From Streptomyces sp. NRRL WC-3618 (GTDB lineage Bacteria > Actinomycetota > Actinomycetes > Streptomycetales > Streptomycetaceae), in assembly GCF_001280005.1 (NCBI RefSeq), contig NZ_LGDW01000467.1, positions 119,163 through 183,162 of the forward strand: a stretch of 64,000 nt of DNA, written 5' to 3'. The notes beneath the pieces were generated by a model. The model searched no databases. It saw only the letters and a program-made list of their open reading frames with translations, and had not been told where the DNA came from. The position numbers and the translations under genes were made by a program. Shown here piece by piece: positions 55,423 through 63,964 of the stretch; the first letter of the stretch is position 1; each line of letters starts with the position of its first letter.

Positions 55423-55703
55423 CCCCGAGACCTCCTTTGCCCCACGCCACGGTGTGAATGCCCCTTTGGCCTGTACCGGAAACCGCCCCTTCCGCCTTCG
55501 GTGACGCACTCGCAATGATCGAACACGGACCGAACGCGCCGGTGCACTCCCTGTAATCGAGTGGCCGGATTTCGACGGTATGGCCGAAGTTGGAGGGTTC
55601 CTCACCCGGGGCCGCCAGGTCAAGAGTCCGGCAGCGAACCGGGTTCGGAGTCGGGTAAGAGCCGGCTCGCGGCCGGGGGCGAGGTTCCGGGAGCGTGCCC
55701 CGG

Positions 55704-56513
55704 TCAGCGGCCCAGTTGCCGCAGGACCGCGCCAGGACGGTTGGTGATGATGGCGTCGATGCCGAGCTCGACGCAGAGGTCGACGTCCTCGGGCTCGTTC
55801 ACGGTCCAGACGTGCACCTGGTGACCGGCGCGTTTCAGCCGCTCGATGTACGCCGGGTGGGTGCGCACGATCCGGATCGAGGGGCCCGCGATCCGGACGC
55901 CCGCGGGCAGCCGTCCGTCGCGCAGCCGGGGCGAGAGGAACTGGTTCAGATAGACCGTGGGGAGTGTCGGCGAGGCGGTCCGGACGCGGTGCAGCGAGCG
56001 CGCCGAGAAGCTCATGACCCGTACCCGGGAATCGGCCGGCGACTCCGGGCTGTCCAGACCGAACCGCTTGAGCAGGAACAGCAGCCGCTCCTCGACCTGG
56101 CCCGCCCAGCGCGTGGGGTGCTTGGTCTCGACGGCCAGCTCCACCGGCCGCCCGGCGTCGGCGACGAGTTCGAGCAGCCGCTCAAGGGTGAGCACGGACG
56201 TGTCCTCGCGGTCCTCCGGACGGTGCTCCCAGTCGGGGGCCTCGTCGCCCGACTTCCAGGAACCGAAGTCCAGGGCGGCGAGGTCGGCGAGCTCCAGGGC
56301 CGAGACCGCGCCTCGCCCGTTCGACGTACGGTTGACGCGGCGGTCGTGGACGCAGACGAGATGGCCGTCCGCGGTCAGTCGTACGTCACATTCCAGGGCG
56401 TCGGCGCCGGCCTCGATCGCCTTCTTGTATGCGGCCAGCGTGTGCTCGGGCGCCTCCTCTGAGGCTCCGCGGTGGGCGACGACCTGGATCGGGTGCTGTC
56501 GTGCGTGGGTCAC
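55704..56513 (-). CDS. Glycerophosphodiester phosphodiesterase
   Basis: 269 residues, cytoplasmic (no signal peptide). GDPD family motif HR(X)nEXD(X)nH is present as H14-R15, E41-C-D43 and H56-D. Splits glycerophosphodiesters, e.g. from phospholipid turnover, into glycerol-3-phosphate and an alcohol. Divergent from the HtrA-like protease gene. Confidence 0.94.
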   Translation of the reverse strand: MTHARQHPIQVVAHRGASEEAPEHTLAAYKKAIEAGADALECDVRLTADGHLVCVHDRRVNRTSNGRGAVSALELADLAALDFGSWKSGDEAPDWEHRPEDREDTSVLTLERLLELVADAGRPVELAVETKHPTRWAGQVEERLLFLLKRFGLDSPESPADSRVRVMSFSARSLHRVRTASPTLPTVYLNQFLSPRLRDGRLPAGVRIAGPSIRIVRTHPAYIERLKRAGHQVHVWTVNEPEDVDLCVELGIDAIITNRPGAVLRQLGR

Positions 56514-56710
56514 AGCGTCATGGTGTCACCGTCGGATGGCCGCTGTGGCGCTGTGGGCGTCCCGCGCGCGTAACAGATACTCATGGTTGTGTGAATTGTC
56601 AGATATAAAGAATGGCCGCGGACCCACAGGCACCGCTTATGGTGCCCTGACGGCCCGTGGGAAAAGCTGACGGCATACAACAAGGACACGCACCGATGAA
56701 ACGTACCGAC

Positions 56711-56736
56711 CGCGTACCCGTGTAAACGGGTACGCG
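56711..56736. promoter_or_regulatory. Inverted repeat upstream of the HtrA-like gene
   Basis: CGCGTACCCGT (56711-56721), spacer gtaa, ACGGGTACGCG (56726-56736). A perfect 11-4-11 dyad, 64-89 bases before the start. Looks like an operator of a dimeric regulator. Confidence 0.5.
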
Positions 56737-56799
56737 CATGAGATCGGACGTGACCGAGTGCGACCGAGAAGGACAGCCGTGGATCGAGGAGAAAGAGCT

Positions 56800-58266
56800 G
56801 TGAGCACCGAGAACGAGGGCACTGCCGTACCCCCGGCCCCGTCCGCACCTCCCGTGCCGGTGGAATCTCCTGCTGCCTCCCCGCAGGCCACCACACACGA
56901 GGCCCCGACGGCTCCGCTCCCGCCGGTGCCCCCGGGCGCACCGGAGCCGGAACCGGCGCACGCGGGCCAGGCACCGGCGTACGCGTCGGCGGAAGCGCCC
57001 GGGCCGGCGCAGGGCGCCGGTCCTGGCCCCGGCGCCTGGCCGCCGCCCCAGCCGCCGGCGGTCCCGTCGTACATGGGCGGCGGAGGCGGCGGAGACACGG
57101 GCACGCCCTGGGGCGCCGCCTACGACCAGCAGCCGAAGCCCAAGTCCGGGCGCGGCGGGCTGTTCGCCGCGGTGCTCGTGGCCGCGCTGGTCGCGGGCGG
57201 CCTGGGTGGCGGCCTCGGCTACACGCTGGCCAAGGACAACGACGACTCCACCACGTCGACGACGGTCTCCGCGGCGCAGCAGACCGGCGGCGACCTCAAG
57301 CGCGACGCGGGCACGGTCGCCGGCGTGGCAGCAAGGGCGCTGCCGAGCACGGTCACCATCGAGGCCGAGAGCTCCAGCGGCGAGGGCGGCACCGGTACGG
57401 GCTTCGTCTTCGACACCCAGGGCCACATCGTCACCAACAACCACGTCGTCGCCGAGGCGGTCGACGGCGGCAAACTGACGGCCACCTTCCCCGACGGCAG
57501 GAAGTACGACGCCGAGGTCGTCGGCCACGCGCAGGGCTACGACGTGGCGGTCATCAAGCTCAAGAACGCCCCCTCGGACCTCCGGCCGCTCACCCTCGGC
57601 GACTCCGACAAGGTGGCCGTGGGCGACTCGACGATCGCGATCGGCGCTCCCTTCGGCCTCTCCAACACGGTGACCACGGGCATCATCAGCGCCAAGAACC
57701 GTCCGGTGGCCTCCAGCGACGGCAGCACCAACACCAAGGCGTCGTACATGAGCGCCCTGCAGACGGACGCGTCGATCAACCCGGGCAACTCCGGTGGCCC
57801 GCTGCTCGACGCGTCGGGCAACGTCATCGGCATCAACTCGGCGATCCAGTCCTCCAGCAGCGGCGGCCTGGGCACCGGCCAGTCCGGCTCGATCGGCCTG
57901 GGCTTCGCCATCCCGATCAACCAGGCGAAGTACGTCGCCAGGCAGCTGATCAAGACCGGCAAGCCGGTCTACGCGAAGATCGGCGCCTCGGTCACCCTGA
58001 CCGACGGCACCGCAGGCGCGCAGATCAGCCAGAAGAGCACGGACACCACGGCCCCCGTAGAGTCGGGCGGCCCGGCGGCCGCGGCCGGCCTGAAGCCCGG
58101 CGACGTCATCACCAAGCTCGACGACCACGTGATCGACAGCGGCCCGACCCTGATCGGCGAGATCTGGACGCACAAGCCCGGCGACAAGGTCCAGATCACC
58201 TACGAACGAGCCGGCAAGGCAAAAACGGTCGAACTGACCCTCGGCTCCCGGGTGGGCGACAACTGA
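56800..58266 (+). CDS. HtrA/DegP-like serine protease with PDZ domain
   Basis: 488 residues. Pro/Ala-rich cytoplasmic region (1-125), one membrane anchor (about 130-150), trypsin-like domain with catalytic H215 (T-N-N-H-V-V), D248 (G-Y-D-V-A-V) and S331 (P-G-N-S-G-G-P-L), then a PDZ domain (about 385-480). A surface quality-control protease; in S. lividans HtrA-type proteases answer secretion stress through CssRS. GTG start with GAGGAG eight bases upstream. The tRNA-Ser that bounds the integrated element follows. Confidence 0.94.
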   Translation: MSTENEGTAVPPAPSAPPVPVESPAASPQATTHEAPTAPLPPVPPGAPEPEPAHAGQAPAYASAEAPGPAQGAGPGPGAWPPPQPPAVPSYMGGGGGGDTGTPWGAAYDQQPKPKSGRGGLFAAVLVAALVAGGLGGGLGYTLAKDNDDSTTSTTVSAAQQTGGDLKRDAGTVAGVAARALPSTVTIEAESSSGEGGTGTGFVFDTQGHIVTNNHVVAEAVDGGKLTATFPDGRKYDAEVVGHAQGYDVAVIKLKNAPSDLRPLTLGDSDKVAVGDSTIAIGAPFGLSNTVTTGIISAKNRPVASSDGSTNTKASYMSALQTDASINPGNSGGPLLDASGNVIGINSAIQSSSSGGLGTGQSGSIGLGFAIPINQAKYVARQLIKTGKPVYAKIGASVTLTDGTAGAQISQKSTDTTAPVESGGPAAAAGLKPGDVITKLDDHVIDSGPTLIGEIWTHKPGDKVQITYERAGKAKTVELTLGSRVGDN

Positions 58267-58326
58267 CCCACACGCGCGCGCGTGGACCCGTTACTCTTGT
58301 CCCGCGCCGTGTTGATCACGGGCACG

Positions 58327-58413
58327 GGTGGGTTGCCCGAGCGGCCTAAGGGAACGGTCTTGAAAACCGTCGTGGCAGCGATGTCACCGTGGGTTCAAAT
58401 CCCACACCCACCG
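58327..58413 (+). tRNA. tRNA-Ser (anticodon UGA), attachment site
   Basis: 87 nucleotides. Acceptor stem GGTGGGT (58327-58333) with ACCCACC (58406-58412), discriminator G413; anticodon loop CTTGAAA with TGA at 58361-58363; long variable arm typical of tRNA-Ser; T arm GTGGG-TTCAAAT-CCCAC. Reads UCA codons. CCA is not encoded. Its 3' end is the probable attL of the integrated element that follows; the repeated copy (attR) is not in the window. Confidence 0.96.
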
Positions 58414-58492
58414 CTCCCTCGGTGAGGGGCACCCCATCTGCGTGGGGCTGTCTCACCTTGACGCGGCTCTGTCGCGTTGTTGATCAGTGTGT

Positions 58493-58511
58493 GTGGACCA
58501 GGCGTGGACCA
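58493..58511. repeat. Direct repeats, candidate integrase arm sites
   Basis: GTGGACCA at 58493-58500 and 58504-58511, 11 bases apart (one helical turn), 80 bases from the tRNA end. Position and spacing fit arm-type sites of a tyrosine recombinase. Confidence 0.4.
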
Positions 58512-58555
58512 ACACATGACTCTGACAGGACGAGAAGCCACATGTCAGGAGGCCT

Positions 58556-60745
58556 ATGCGGCCGACGGAGTATGTGTCAAACACGAGGCGTATCCGGCCT
58601 TACCGATGGGATGCTGCTGCCGTGGAGCAGCTACTGGAGTACCGGGGACAGATGGTCATGCAAGCCGCCATCTTGCCCGCTCGGGCCGTGTATTTGATCA
58701 ACGAGGGCAGTTCCGAGGGCTTCCGACGCGCGGTCCAAGAGGCGAGCACCCGGTGGGGAGGGATAAGCGAGCCGATCATCGAGGTGCTCGCAGACGGGAC
58801 CGTGTTGTCAGGGCAAAGTCAGGTCGCGGAGCTGTCTCAGGCTGTCGGAGCGGTGAACGTCGATGTCCCTGATGAGCAAGCAAGCCAAGCTGCTGCGGCC
58901 CTCGGACTGAAGTGTGTGCCCATCGCTCGGGCAGACCAAGATGGCTCCACTCGATTCACCACTCACCCGAGCCATACAGTGCGCAGCCGAGCCGACTGGA
59001 CCCATGTCCTGGCCAGCGAACGGGGCAACCTCTGGGAAGTTGCCGCCGCCGGCGATCTGCACCAAGACGCGTTTACCGAGATGCAGCGATCTACTCTGCC
59101 GATCCGTCGGCCTCGCAGCGCCGACGAGATTGGCCGTGCTCAGGTCGACATCATGGGTACGCTGCTGCAGCAGACTGCCGCCCAAGCTGGCGAGTTTAAG
59201 ATCTCAGGGATGTTTGGCGAAACGCCAGGGGTAATTTGGGTTACAGAGCCAGATGGCTTTGAGGACTGCCTTACTTTCTGGAATGTGCGGGCCTTGCGCT
59301 CGTCCACGTTCAGCCACGCTCCGATGATCCTGCTCCCTGTCGACGATGTAAAGCACTGGATCGGATTCGAGCGGAACCTCGCCAGAGTCCTTGCCCGGCC
59401 AGCCGAGTTCTCCCCAGACGTGATCGTGGTTAGCTGTGGAGTAGACCAAGAGAAGTTGCACACTCTTGCTGCTGTGCTGGGCTTGGAGCCCACCGAAGAA
59501 AAAGTTCGTATGGGGCGTTCCTGGCCGGTTCCTGAACTCCGGCAACCCCCGTTTACCTGCCGATTTAACCTAGATGTCCGAGAGTTCGTTGACTTCGAGC
59601 GCGAGCACGGAGCCATTGCGTCAGTTGATATACATGTCTTTGCCTCAGGGAGCACCGTTCGTTTCCCCTCTCCGGTGACCTTCGATGGTCCTGGCGCCAC
59701 GCTCGTACGTTTCTCGGGGCGGCCATTTGATGGCCTTCCTCGACGATCTTCCGTAGCTTCTCTTGTGCACAAGCACGCCACTTGGCATGGCGATAGTATT
59801 CAACTCAATACTGCCGCCCGGAATTCCTATCAGTTTGACCTCCTGGTGCCGTCGCTCGATCAGGCGCGCACTCGGGTATTGCTCGACGTCACCGAGCGAT
59901 ATCAACTATCCGACAAAGGGCGTATGGGCGCAGCCCTTCAGGAAAACAGTGACCTTACCGTGCTGCTGGAATCAGGAATGTTCGAAGCGTTGGTGGAACT
60001 TATGACACCCCGCTCGAAGACCCTGACGAAAGAGGTTAAGGCGCTGGCGGCGGAGGGAATTATTGACGATAATTTGGCTAAGCTAATTGCTCGTTGGGGG
60101 AGTCGAACCGAACGTCGCTACCTTCCAGCACAGCAGCTCGGGCAGGTGTCAAAGTCTTCGCGTGCCGAAATCGCTGAGAAATTGTGCGCTCTAGGCTGGG
60201 CGGAGCGAGGGCTGAAAGTCACATGTTCGCGTTGTGGTCTGGACAACTTCGTGCCTATGGCCAGGGTCAGTTCTGTAGCATCCTGCCCAGGGTGCTCGGC
60301 GCTGGCAACCTATACGACAGACCCGTCCACTCTAACCATCTTCTATCGACTGGACACGCTTGTGGACCGTGCCGTCGATCAGGGAGTTTTCCCCCACCTG
60401 ATGGTGATTGCTGCCTTGGCTAAGGCCGATCCGCTGTCGTCCTTCCTGCCTGGGGTAGACCTTTACTTTCCTGGAGAGAGTCGATCTGTCGAAGTTGATG
60501 TATTTGGCATCTGCGGTGGAAAAGTGATGGCGGGCGAGATCAAGACAAGCGCTTCAGAATTCAGCGAAGATCAAATGCGACGCGACGTCGATCTAAGCGC
60601 TCGACTGCGTGCGGATGTGCACATCCTCGCAGCGATCGACGCAGTTCCTTCGGCTAGTCGTGACTTTTCGCAAGCTCTTTGTGACGCAGCCGGGATCGAA
60701 CTGCGAGTGCTGGATAAGGAGCATCTCCGGCCCACCGCCGCATAG
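58556..60745 (+). CDS. Large cargo protein with zinc ribbon and PD-(D/E)XK-like end
   Basis: 729 residues, no named family recognised. The N-terminal 130 residues read as a mixed alpha/beta domain with I-I-E-V-L-A-D-G-T-V-L-S-G-Q. A long central part shows no motif. Near the end is a probable zinc ribbon, C557-x2-C560 and C577-x2-C580. The C-terminus has E-V-D648 and, 12 residues on, G-E661-I-K663, the D-xn-E-x-K pattern of PD-(D/E)XK nucleases, in a setting (V-E-V-D-V-F-G, then M-A-G-E-I-K-T-S) typical of that fold. Codon use is visibly more A/T-rich than the chromosome. AGGAGG precedes the ATG. As cargo between att and int it may be a defence nuclease; this is inference. Confidence 0.75.
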   Translation: MRPTEYVSNTRRIRPYRWDAAAVEQLLEYRGQMVMQAAILPARAVYLINEGSSEGFRRAVQEASTRWGGISEPIIEVLADGTVLSGQSQVAELSQAVGAVNVDVPDEQASQAAAALGLKCVPIARADQDGSTRFTTHPSHTVRSRADWTHVLASERGNLWEVAAAGDLHQDAFTEMQRSTLPIRRPRSADEIGRAQVDIMGTLLQQTAAQAGEFKISGMFGETPGVIWVTEPDGFEDCLTFWNVRALRSSTFSHAPMILLPVDDVKHWIGFERNLARVLARPAEFSPDVIVVSCGVDQEKLHTLAAVLGLEPTEEKVRMGRSWPVPELRQPPFTCRFNLDVREFVDFEREHGAIASVDIHVFASGSTVRFPSPVTFDGPGATLVRFSGRPFDGLPRRSSVASLVHKHATWHGDSIQLNTAARNSYQFDLLVPSLDQARTRVLLDVTERYQLSDKGRMGAALQENSDLTVLLESGMFEALVELMTPRSKTLTKEVKALAAEGIIDDNLAKLIARWGSRTERRYLPAQQLGQVSKSSRAEIAEKLCALGWAERGLKVTCSRCGLDNFVPMARVSSVASCPGCSALATYTTDPSTLTIFYRLDTLVDRAVDQGVFPHLMVIAALAKADPLSSFLPGVDLYFPGESRSVEVDVFGICGGKVMAGEIKTSASEFSEDQMRRDVDLSARLRADVHILAAIDAVPSASRDFSQALCDAAGIELRVLDKEHLRPTAA

Positions 60746-60779
60746 GAATTTTCAATCCCAATTTGCTCCGATGTAGAGA

Positions 60780-60804
60780 GGGGTGTCCCGTCGTGGGACG
60801 CCCC
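60780..60804. terminator. Bidirectional terminator between cargo gene and int
   Basis: GGGGTGTCCC (60780-60789), loop gtcgt, GGGACGCCCC (60795-60804): 10-bp stem with one G-U pair, centred between the convergent stops at 60745 and 60825. Confidence 0.75.
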
Positions 60805-60824
60805 TTCACCTCGTCGATAGGCTC

Positions 60825-62222
60825 TTATTTAACTGCTTCGTTGGCATCCAGGGCGCGCTGTATCTGCTCATTGGCACGGTTCTGGCTTCGGTGAATTGCC
60901 TTAGCGTAGAAGCGGAACAAGACCGCGATGCTGTGGCCTGCTCGCCGTGCGACCTCGGCCGGGGAGACGCCGGACTCAAGCCAGAGCGAGACGCCCGCGT
61001 GGCGCAGGGAGTACGGCACACCTGCCAGCGGCGAGGCAGCCTCGGACTCCGTCAGCGCTGTGAGCCGAGCCGACTTCCACGCCTCGCCGTACTCCTTGGA
61101 GAGGAGGTGGCCGCCTTGGGCCGCGCGGAAGAGCCGGCCGTCCTCGGCGGTGCCGAACTGCTTGATGTGCTCGCGGACCAGGCGCACGAGAACCGGCGGA
61201 ATCGGAACCGGCCGAGTCGCCTTGCGGGCCCGTTTCTTCAAGCCGCGCGTATCGAACGACTCCCCCGTGTCCGTCCAGCCGGAGCCGACTCGGGCCATGC
61301 TTGTGGAGAGCAGCACTTCGCCCCAACCCTCCTCGGGGAGGCTGAAGTCGTCCGCACGAAGACCGGCCGCCTCACCAGGGCGGTTGGCTGCGTAGTAGAG
61401 GCAGCCGAAGAACGCCATCAGGTGTCGTCCGCGTTCGCCCTGCTCGCCGACAGCGTCGATCAGCGCCTTCGCCAGCTTGGGGCCGGGGACGAACCGGAAG
61501 TCGATCTCGTCGTCGGTCTGGGGCGGGGTCCAGTCGACCTTGTCGAGGGGCAGGGTCGTCAGCAACTCCCGCTCTACCGCGTACCGGAGGCAGTTGCTGA
61601 GGACCGTCCGCTTGCGGTTCACCGTGTTCTCTGCGGCGGCCGTGCCGTCCTGCTTCAGCTTCAGCGCGTCGAGAGCCGTACGGACCACCGAGGGCGTGTT
61701 GAGGTCGGTGATGTCCACGGACTTCCGGCCGATCCAGTCCAGCGCGGCCACGATGTCGGCAGGCGGCTCCTCGACGTTGAGGCGCGGCCTCAGTGTTCCG
61801 TCATCGCCGAGGACGAACCGGTAGACCCACGAGTAGAGCGCGATCCGGAGCACCTTCGGAGCCGGAGCCCCGCGTTGGTCCTTGACCAACTTCGGTGTGA
61901 TGGTCGCGAGCGTGTCAGCGATGCTCGCGCGGTGCTTGGCCGAGGCGCTCGGCCACTTCATCTCGGCGTACGTGCGGGTATGGGCGTACCAGGTGGAGGA
62001 GTTGAGCGCCTGGACCTCTGAGGCGGGCAGGCCGGTTTCCGTGTCGAACTGCTCGCGGTTGCGCAGGGCAGTCAGCAGCTCTGCACGGCGCCCGTCAGCC
62101 TGGGCTTTGATCTTGTAGCTCTTGGAGAAGGGGCGGGGACCGACGCGCCAGCGGAGTTGGTGTGCCGCCGCGCGGTTGGGCCGCTTCCGGATGCCCCAGA
62201 TCTGGACGTCGTAGGTCAGCAT
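60825..62222 (-). CDS. int: Tyrosine site-specific integrase
   Basis: 465 residues. Core-binding domain to about 230 and catalytic domain after it. Catalytic residues: R281 (A-N-R-P-G-E-A), the box Y-S-L-R407-H-A-G, H430 (R-A-G-H-S) and nucleophile Y439 (F-R-F-Y-A-K). Integrates and, with Xis, excises the element at tRNA-Ser. Its start overlaps the end of xis by 7 bases. Confidence 0.95.
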   Translation of the reverse strand: MLTYDVQIWGIRKRPNRAAAHQLRWRVGPRPFSKSYKIKAQADGRRAELLTALRNREQFDTETGLPASEVQALNSSTWYAHTRTYAEMKWPSASAKHRASIADTLATITPKLVKDQRGAPAPKVLRIALYSWVYRFVLGDDGTLRPRLNVEEPPADIVAALDWIGRKSVDITDLNTPSVVRTALDALKLKQDGTAAAENTVNRKRTVLSNCLRYAVERELLTTLPLDKVDWTPPQTDDEIDFRFVPGPKLAKALIDAVGEQGERGRHLMAFFGCLYYAANRPGEAAGLRADDFSLPEEGWGEVLLSTSMARVGSGWTDTGESFDTRGLKKRARKATRPVPIPPVLVRLVREHIKQFGTAEDGRLFRAAQGGHLLSKEYGEAWKSARLTALTESEAASPLAGVPYSLRHAGVSLWLESGVSPAEVARRAGHSIAVLFRFYAKAIHRSQNRANEQIQRALDANEAVK

Positions 62223-62422
62223 GCTTCCTGCACCTCGCAGCCGTCGAACCAGGCGTCGAGGTCGGCCCGGCGGATACGTATCTGACCGTTGGGGAGCTTC
62301 AGGTGCCTCGGTGCCTGGCCGCGTGCACGCATTCGGTAGAAAGCGGCGCGGGAGACCCTGATCTCAGCGAGTGCTTCGACCAGCGTCAGCGTTCGCTTGT
62401 CGGCGGTGGTCGGAGTGGTCAC
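62216..62422 (-). CDS. xis: Excisionase-like helix-turn-helix protein
   Basis: 68 residues, MerR/Xis-type winged helix (HTH_17): L-T-L-V-E-A-L-A-E-I-R-V-S-R-A-A-F-Y-R, then I-R-I-R-R-A-D-L-D-A-W. GTG start overlaps the repSA stop (GTGA), and its stop overlaps the int start. In pSAM2 Xis directs excision together with Int. Too short for a longer frame to be meaningful; the frame's upstream extension lies over repSA. Confidence 0.9.
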   Translation of the reverse strand: MTTPTTADKRTLTLVEALAEIRVSRAAFYRMRARGQAPRHLKLPNGQIRIRRADLDAWFDGCEVQEAC

Positions 62423-63882
62423 AGCCAGGGTGCTCCTTCGGACTTGAGGTGTTCGGTATAGGCCCTGTCGTGGCGGACCTGGGCGGCGAGGAGTTCTTCG
62501 CCGGGGCGGTAGCCGCTGCTGAGGTAGGTCCACGAGGAGGCGGTGACGAGGGTGGTGTTCTCGTCGTCGACCGGAAGGCCGGCCCGGACGCGGGCGGCTT
62601 CGGCCTGAGCCGTGCGCCAGGCACTGCGTACGTCGCGGAGTGCGCCGAGGGTGGTCGAGTAGGCGCGGGATTTGCTGGAGAAGTGGCCGCGGAAGCCGAG
62701 CATGTGGGCCCACTTCCAGAGCTTGAGGTGGGCGAACTCGGGGAGGTGGCCGAGCGCCCAAGCGGTGCGGATCATCTGTCGGGCGTGCTGCTGGACGGGG
62801 AGATCGGTGAGGGGTTCGGCTTGGCCGGTGCCGTCGCAGTCGGCGCAGAGGTCGCGGAAGAGGTCAGGGCCGCGTACGTAGCCGCGTCCAGCGCAGGGGC
62901 GGCATACGAGGGTGCGGTCAACGGTGCCCGCGCCTTCGGCGTTCTTGGTGGCGTACTTGGCGACGTATCCGGCGACCTTGGCGTCCGTGAGTTCGCCGTC
63001 CCCCAAGGCCGAGATCTGATCCACCTTGAAGCGGTCGCCCCACCGGATGACGCGTTCGCCGACCGCGTCCGACTCGACGGCGAGCCGGGCACGCTCGACC
63101 GCCAGGCTGACGGCCACGCAGAGGGCGTCGAAGGTGGCCCAGGCCGGGGGCGCGGTCGTGTGACCGTCGGGACCGTCGAATCGGACGACCGCGTGGAAGT
63201 GGACCAGGCCGCGCTGTTGGTACTCGGCGACTTTGGCGAAGGAAATACGGAGGGCCGCGTTGAGTGCCTTCTGCGTCATGCCGAGGTGCTCGGCGAGGGC
63301 ACGGCGCAGGTAGGTGGTGAAGCGTGCCCACAGGGCCCCGGCGTGGGCGTTCCACAGCACGGCGCCGCTGTAGTCGTAGCTTGCCGGGCGCAGCGGGGTG
63401 CCGAGTTCTGGAGCGTCTTGGGCGTGGCTTTCGCCGCATGAGCAGGGGCGGGGCTTGCCCGCGTCGGTCGTGGGGCGGTTGTGGACGGGGCCGAAGGACG
63501 GGGCGGTGAGGGTGACGAAGGCGCGGGGGTGGTCGCGGACAGTTTCGGCGACGTTCTTGCCGCCGGACAGTCCGGCCTTGATCAGGTGGTAGGTGTCGGC
63601 GGCGTAGAGGCGGGAGCAGGCGGGGCAGCGGGAGGCACGGCGGTTGCCGCAGGTGGTGAGGAGTCGGCCGGAGGGTTCGTCCTCGGAGCGGTAGGAGCGG
63701 ACCACTTGCTTGGTGGTCTGGTCGGTGGTGATGGTCCAGCCGTGCAGATTGACCGGGCTGGTGCAGCCCCGCAGGTCGCGGACCTGTTCGGTGACTCGGT
63801 CGAAGTTGTCGGTGTTGGCCAGTTCGACCAGGTCCCGCAGGCCGGGGCTGATGATGTGGCGCAGGTCGAGGGGGCGGCGCAT
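62419..63882 (-). CDS. repSA: RepSA rolling-circle replication initiator
   Basis: 487 residues. RepSA of pSAM2-type elements: N-terminal Cys motif (C78, C86-P-A-C89), HUH motif H228-F-H230, the catalytic tyrosine region G-Y306-V-A-K-Y310-A-T-K, and a later zinc motif (C327-x2-C330, C346-x2-C349). It nicks the double-strand origin to start rolling-circle replication of the excised element. First gene of the repSA-xis-int operon, start ATG 63882. Confidence 0.94.
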   Translation of the reverse strand: MRRPLDLRHIISPGLRDLVELANTDNFDRVTEQVRDLRGCTSPVNLHGWTITTDQTTKQVVRSYRSEDEPSGRLLTTCGNRRASRCPACSRLYAADTYHLIKAGLSGGKNVAETVRDHPRAFVTLTAPSFGPVHNRPTTDAGKPRPCSCGESHAQDAPELGTPLRPASYDYSGAVLWNAHAGALWARFTTYLRRALAEHLGMTQKALNAALRISFAKVAEYQQRGLVHFHAVVRFDGPDGHTTAPPAWATFDALCVAVSLAVERARLAVESDAVGERVIRWGDRFKVDQISALGDGELTDAKVAGYVAKYATKNAEGAGTVDRTLVCRPCAGRGYVRGPDLFRDLCADCDGTGQAEPLTDLPVQQHARQMIRTAWALGHLPEFAHLKLWKWAHMLGFRGHFSSKSRAYSTTLGALRDVRSAWRTAQAEAARVRAGLPVDDENTTLVTASSWTYLSSGYRPGEELLAAQVRHDRAYTEHLKSEGAPWL

Positions 63883-63918
63883 GGGTGGCGGGGTGTCCCT
63901 TCTGGCACGAGGGTGGGC

Positions 63919-63964
63919 CCTGCGGGCAGCAGCGATTCAGTGCGCTCGGGCTGCTGCCCGCAGG
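63919..63964. promoter_or_regulatory. Inverted repeat upstream of repSA
   Basis: Perfect 15-base arms, 63919-63933 and 63950-63964, separated by 16 bases. Located 37-82 bases before the repSA start; could be an operator (as for the Pra-controlled rep promoter of pSAM2) or part of an origin. The last 20 bases of the window are almost all G. Confidence 0.5.

Noticed and set aside
58414..58555. Weak dyads just after the tRNA
   Set aside because: Short imperfect stems (e.g. cccca/tgggg) could end the tRNA transcript but are too weak to call a terminator.
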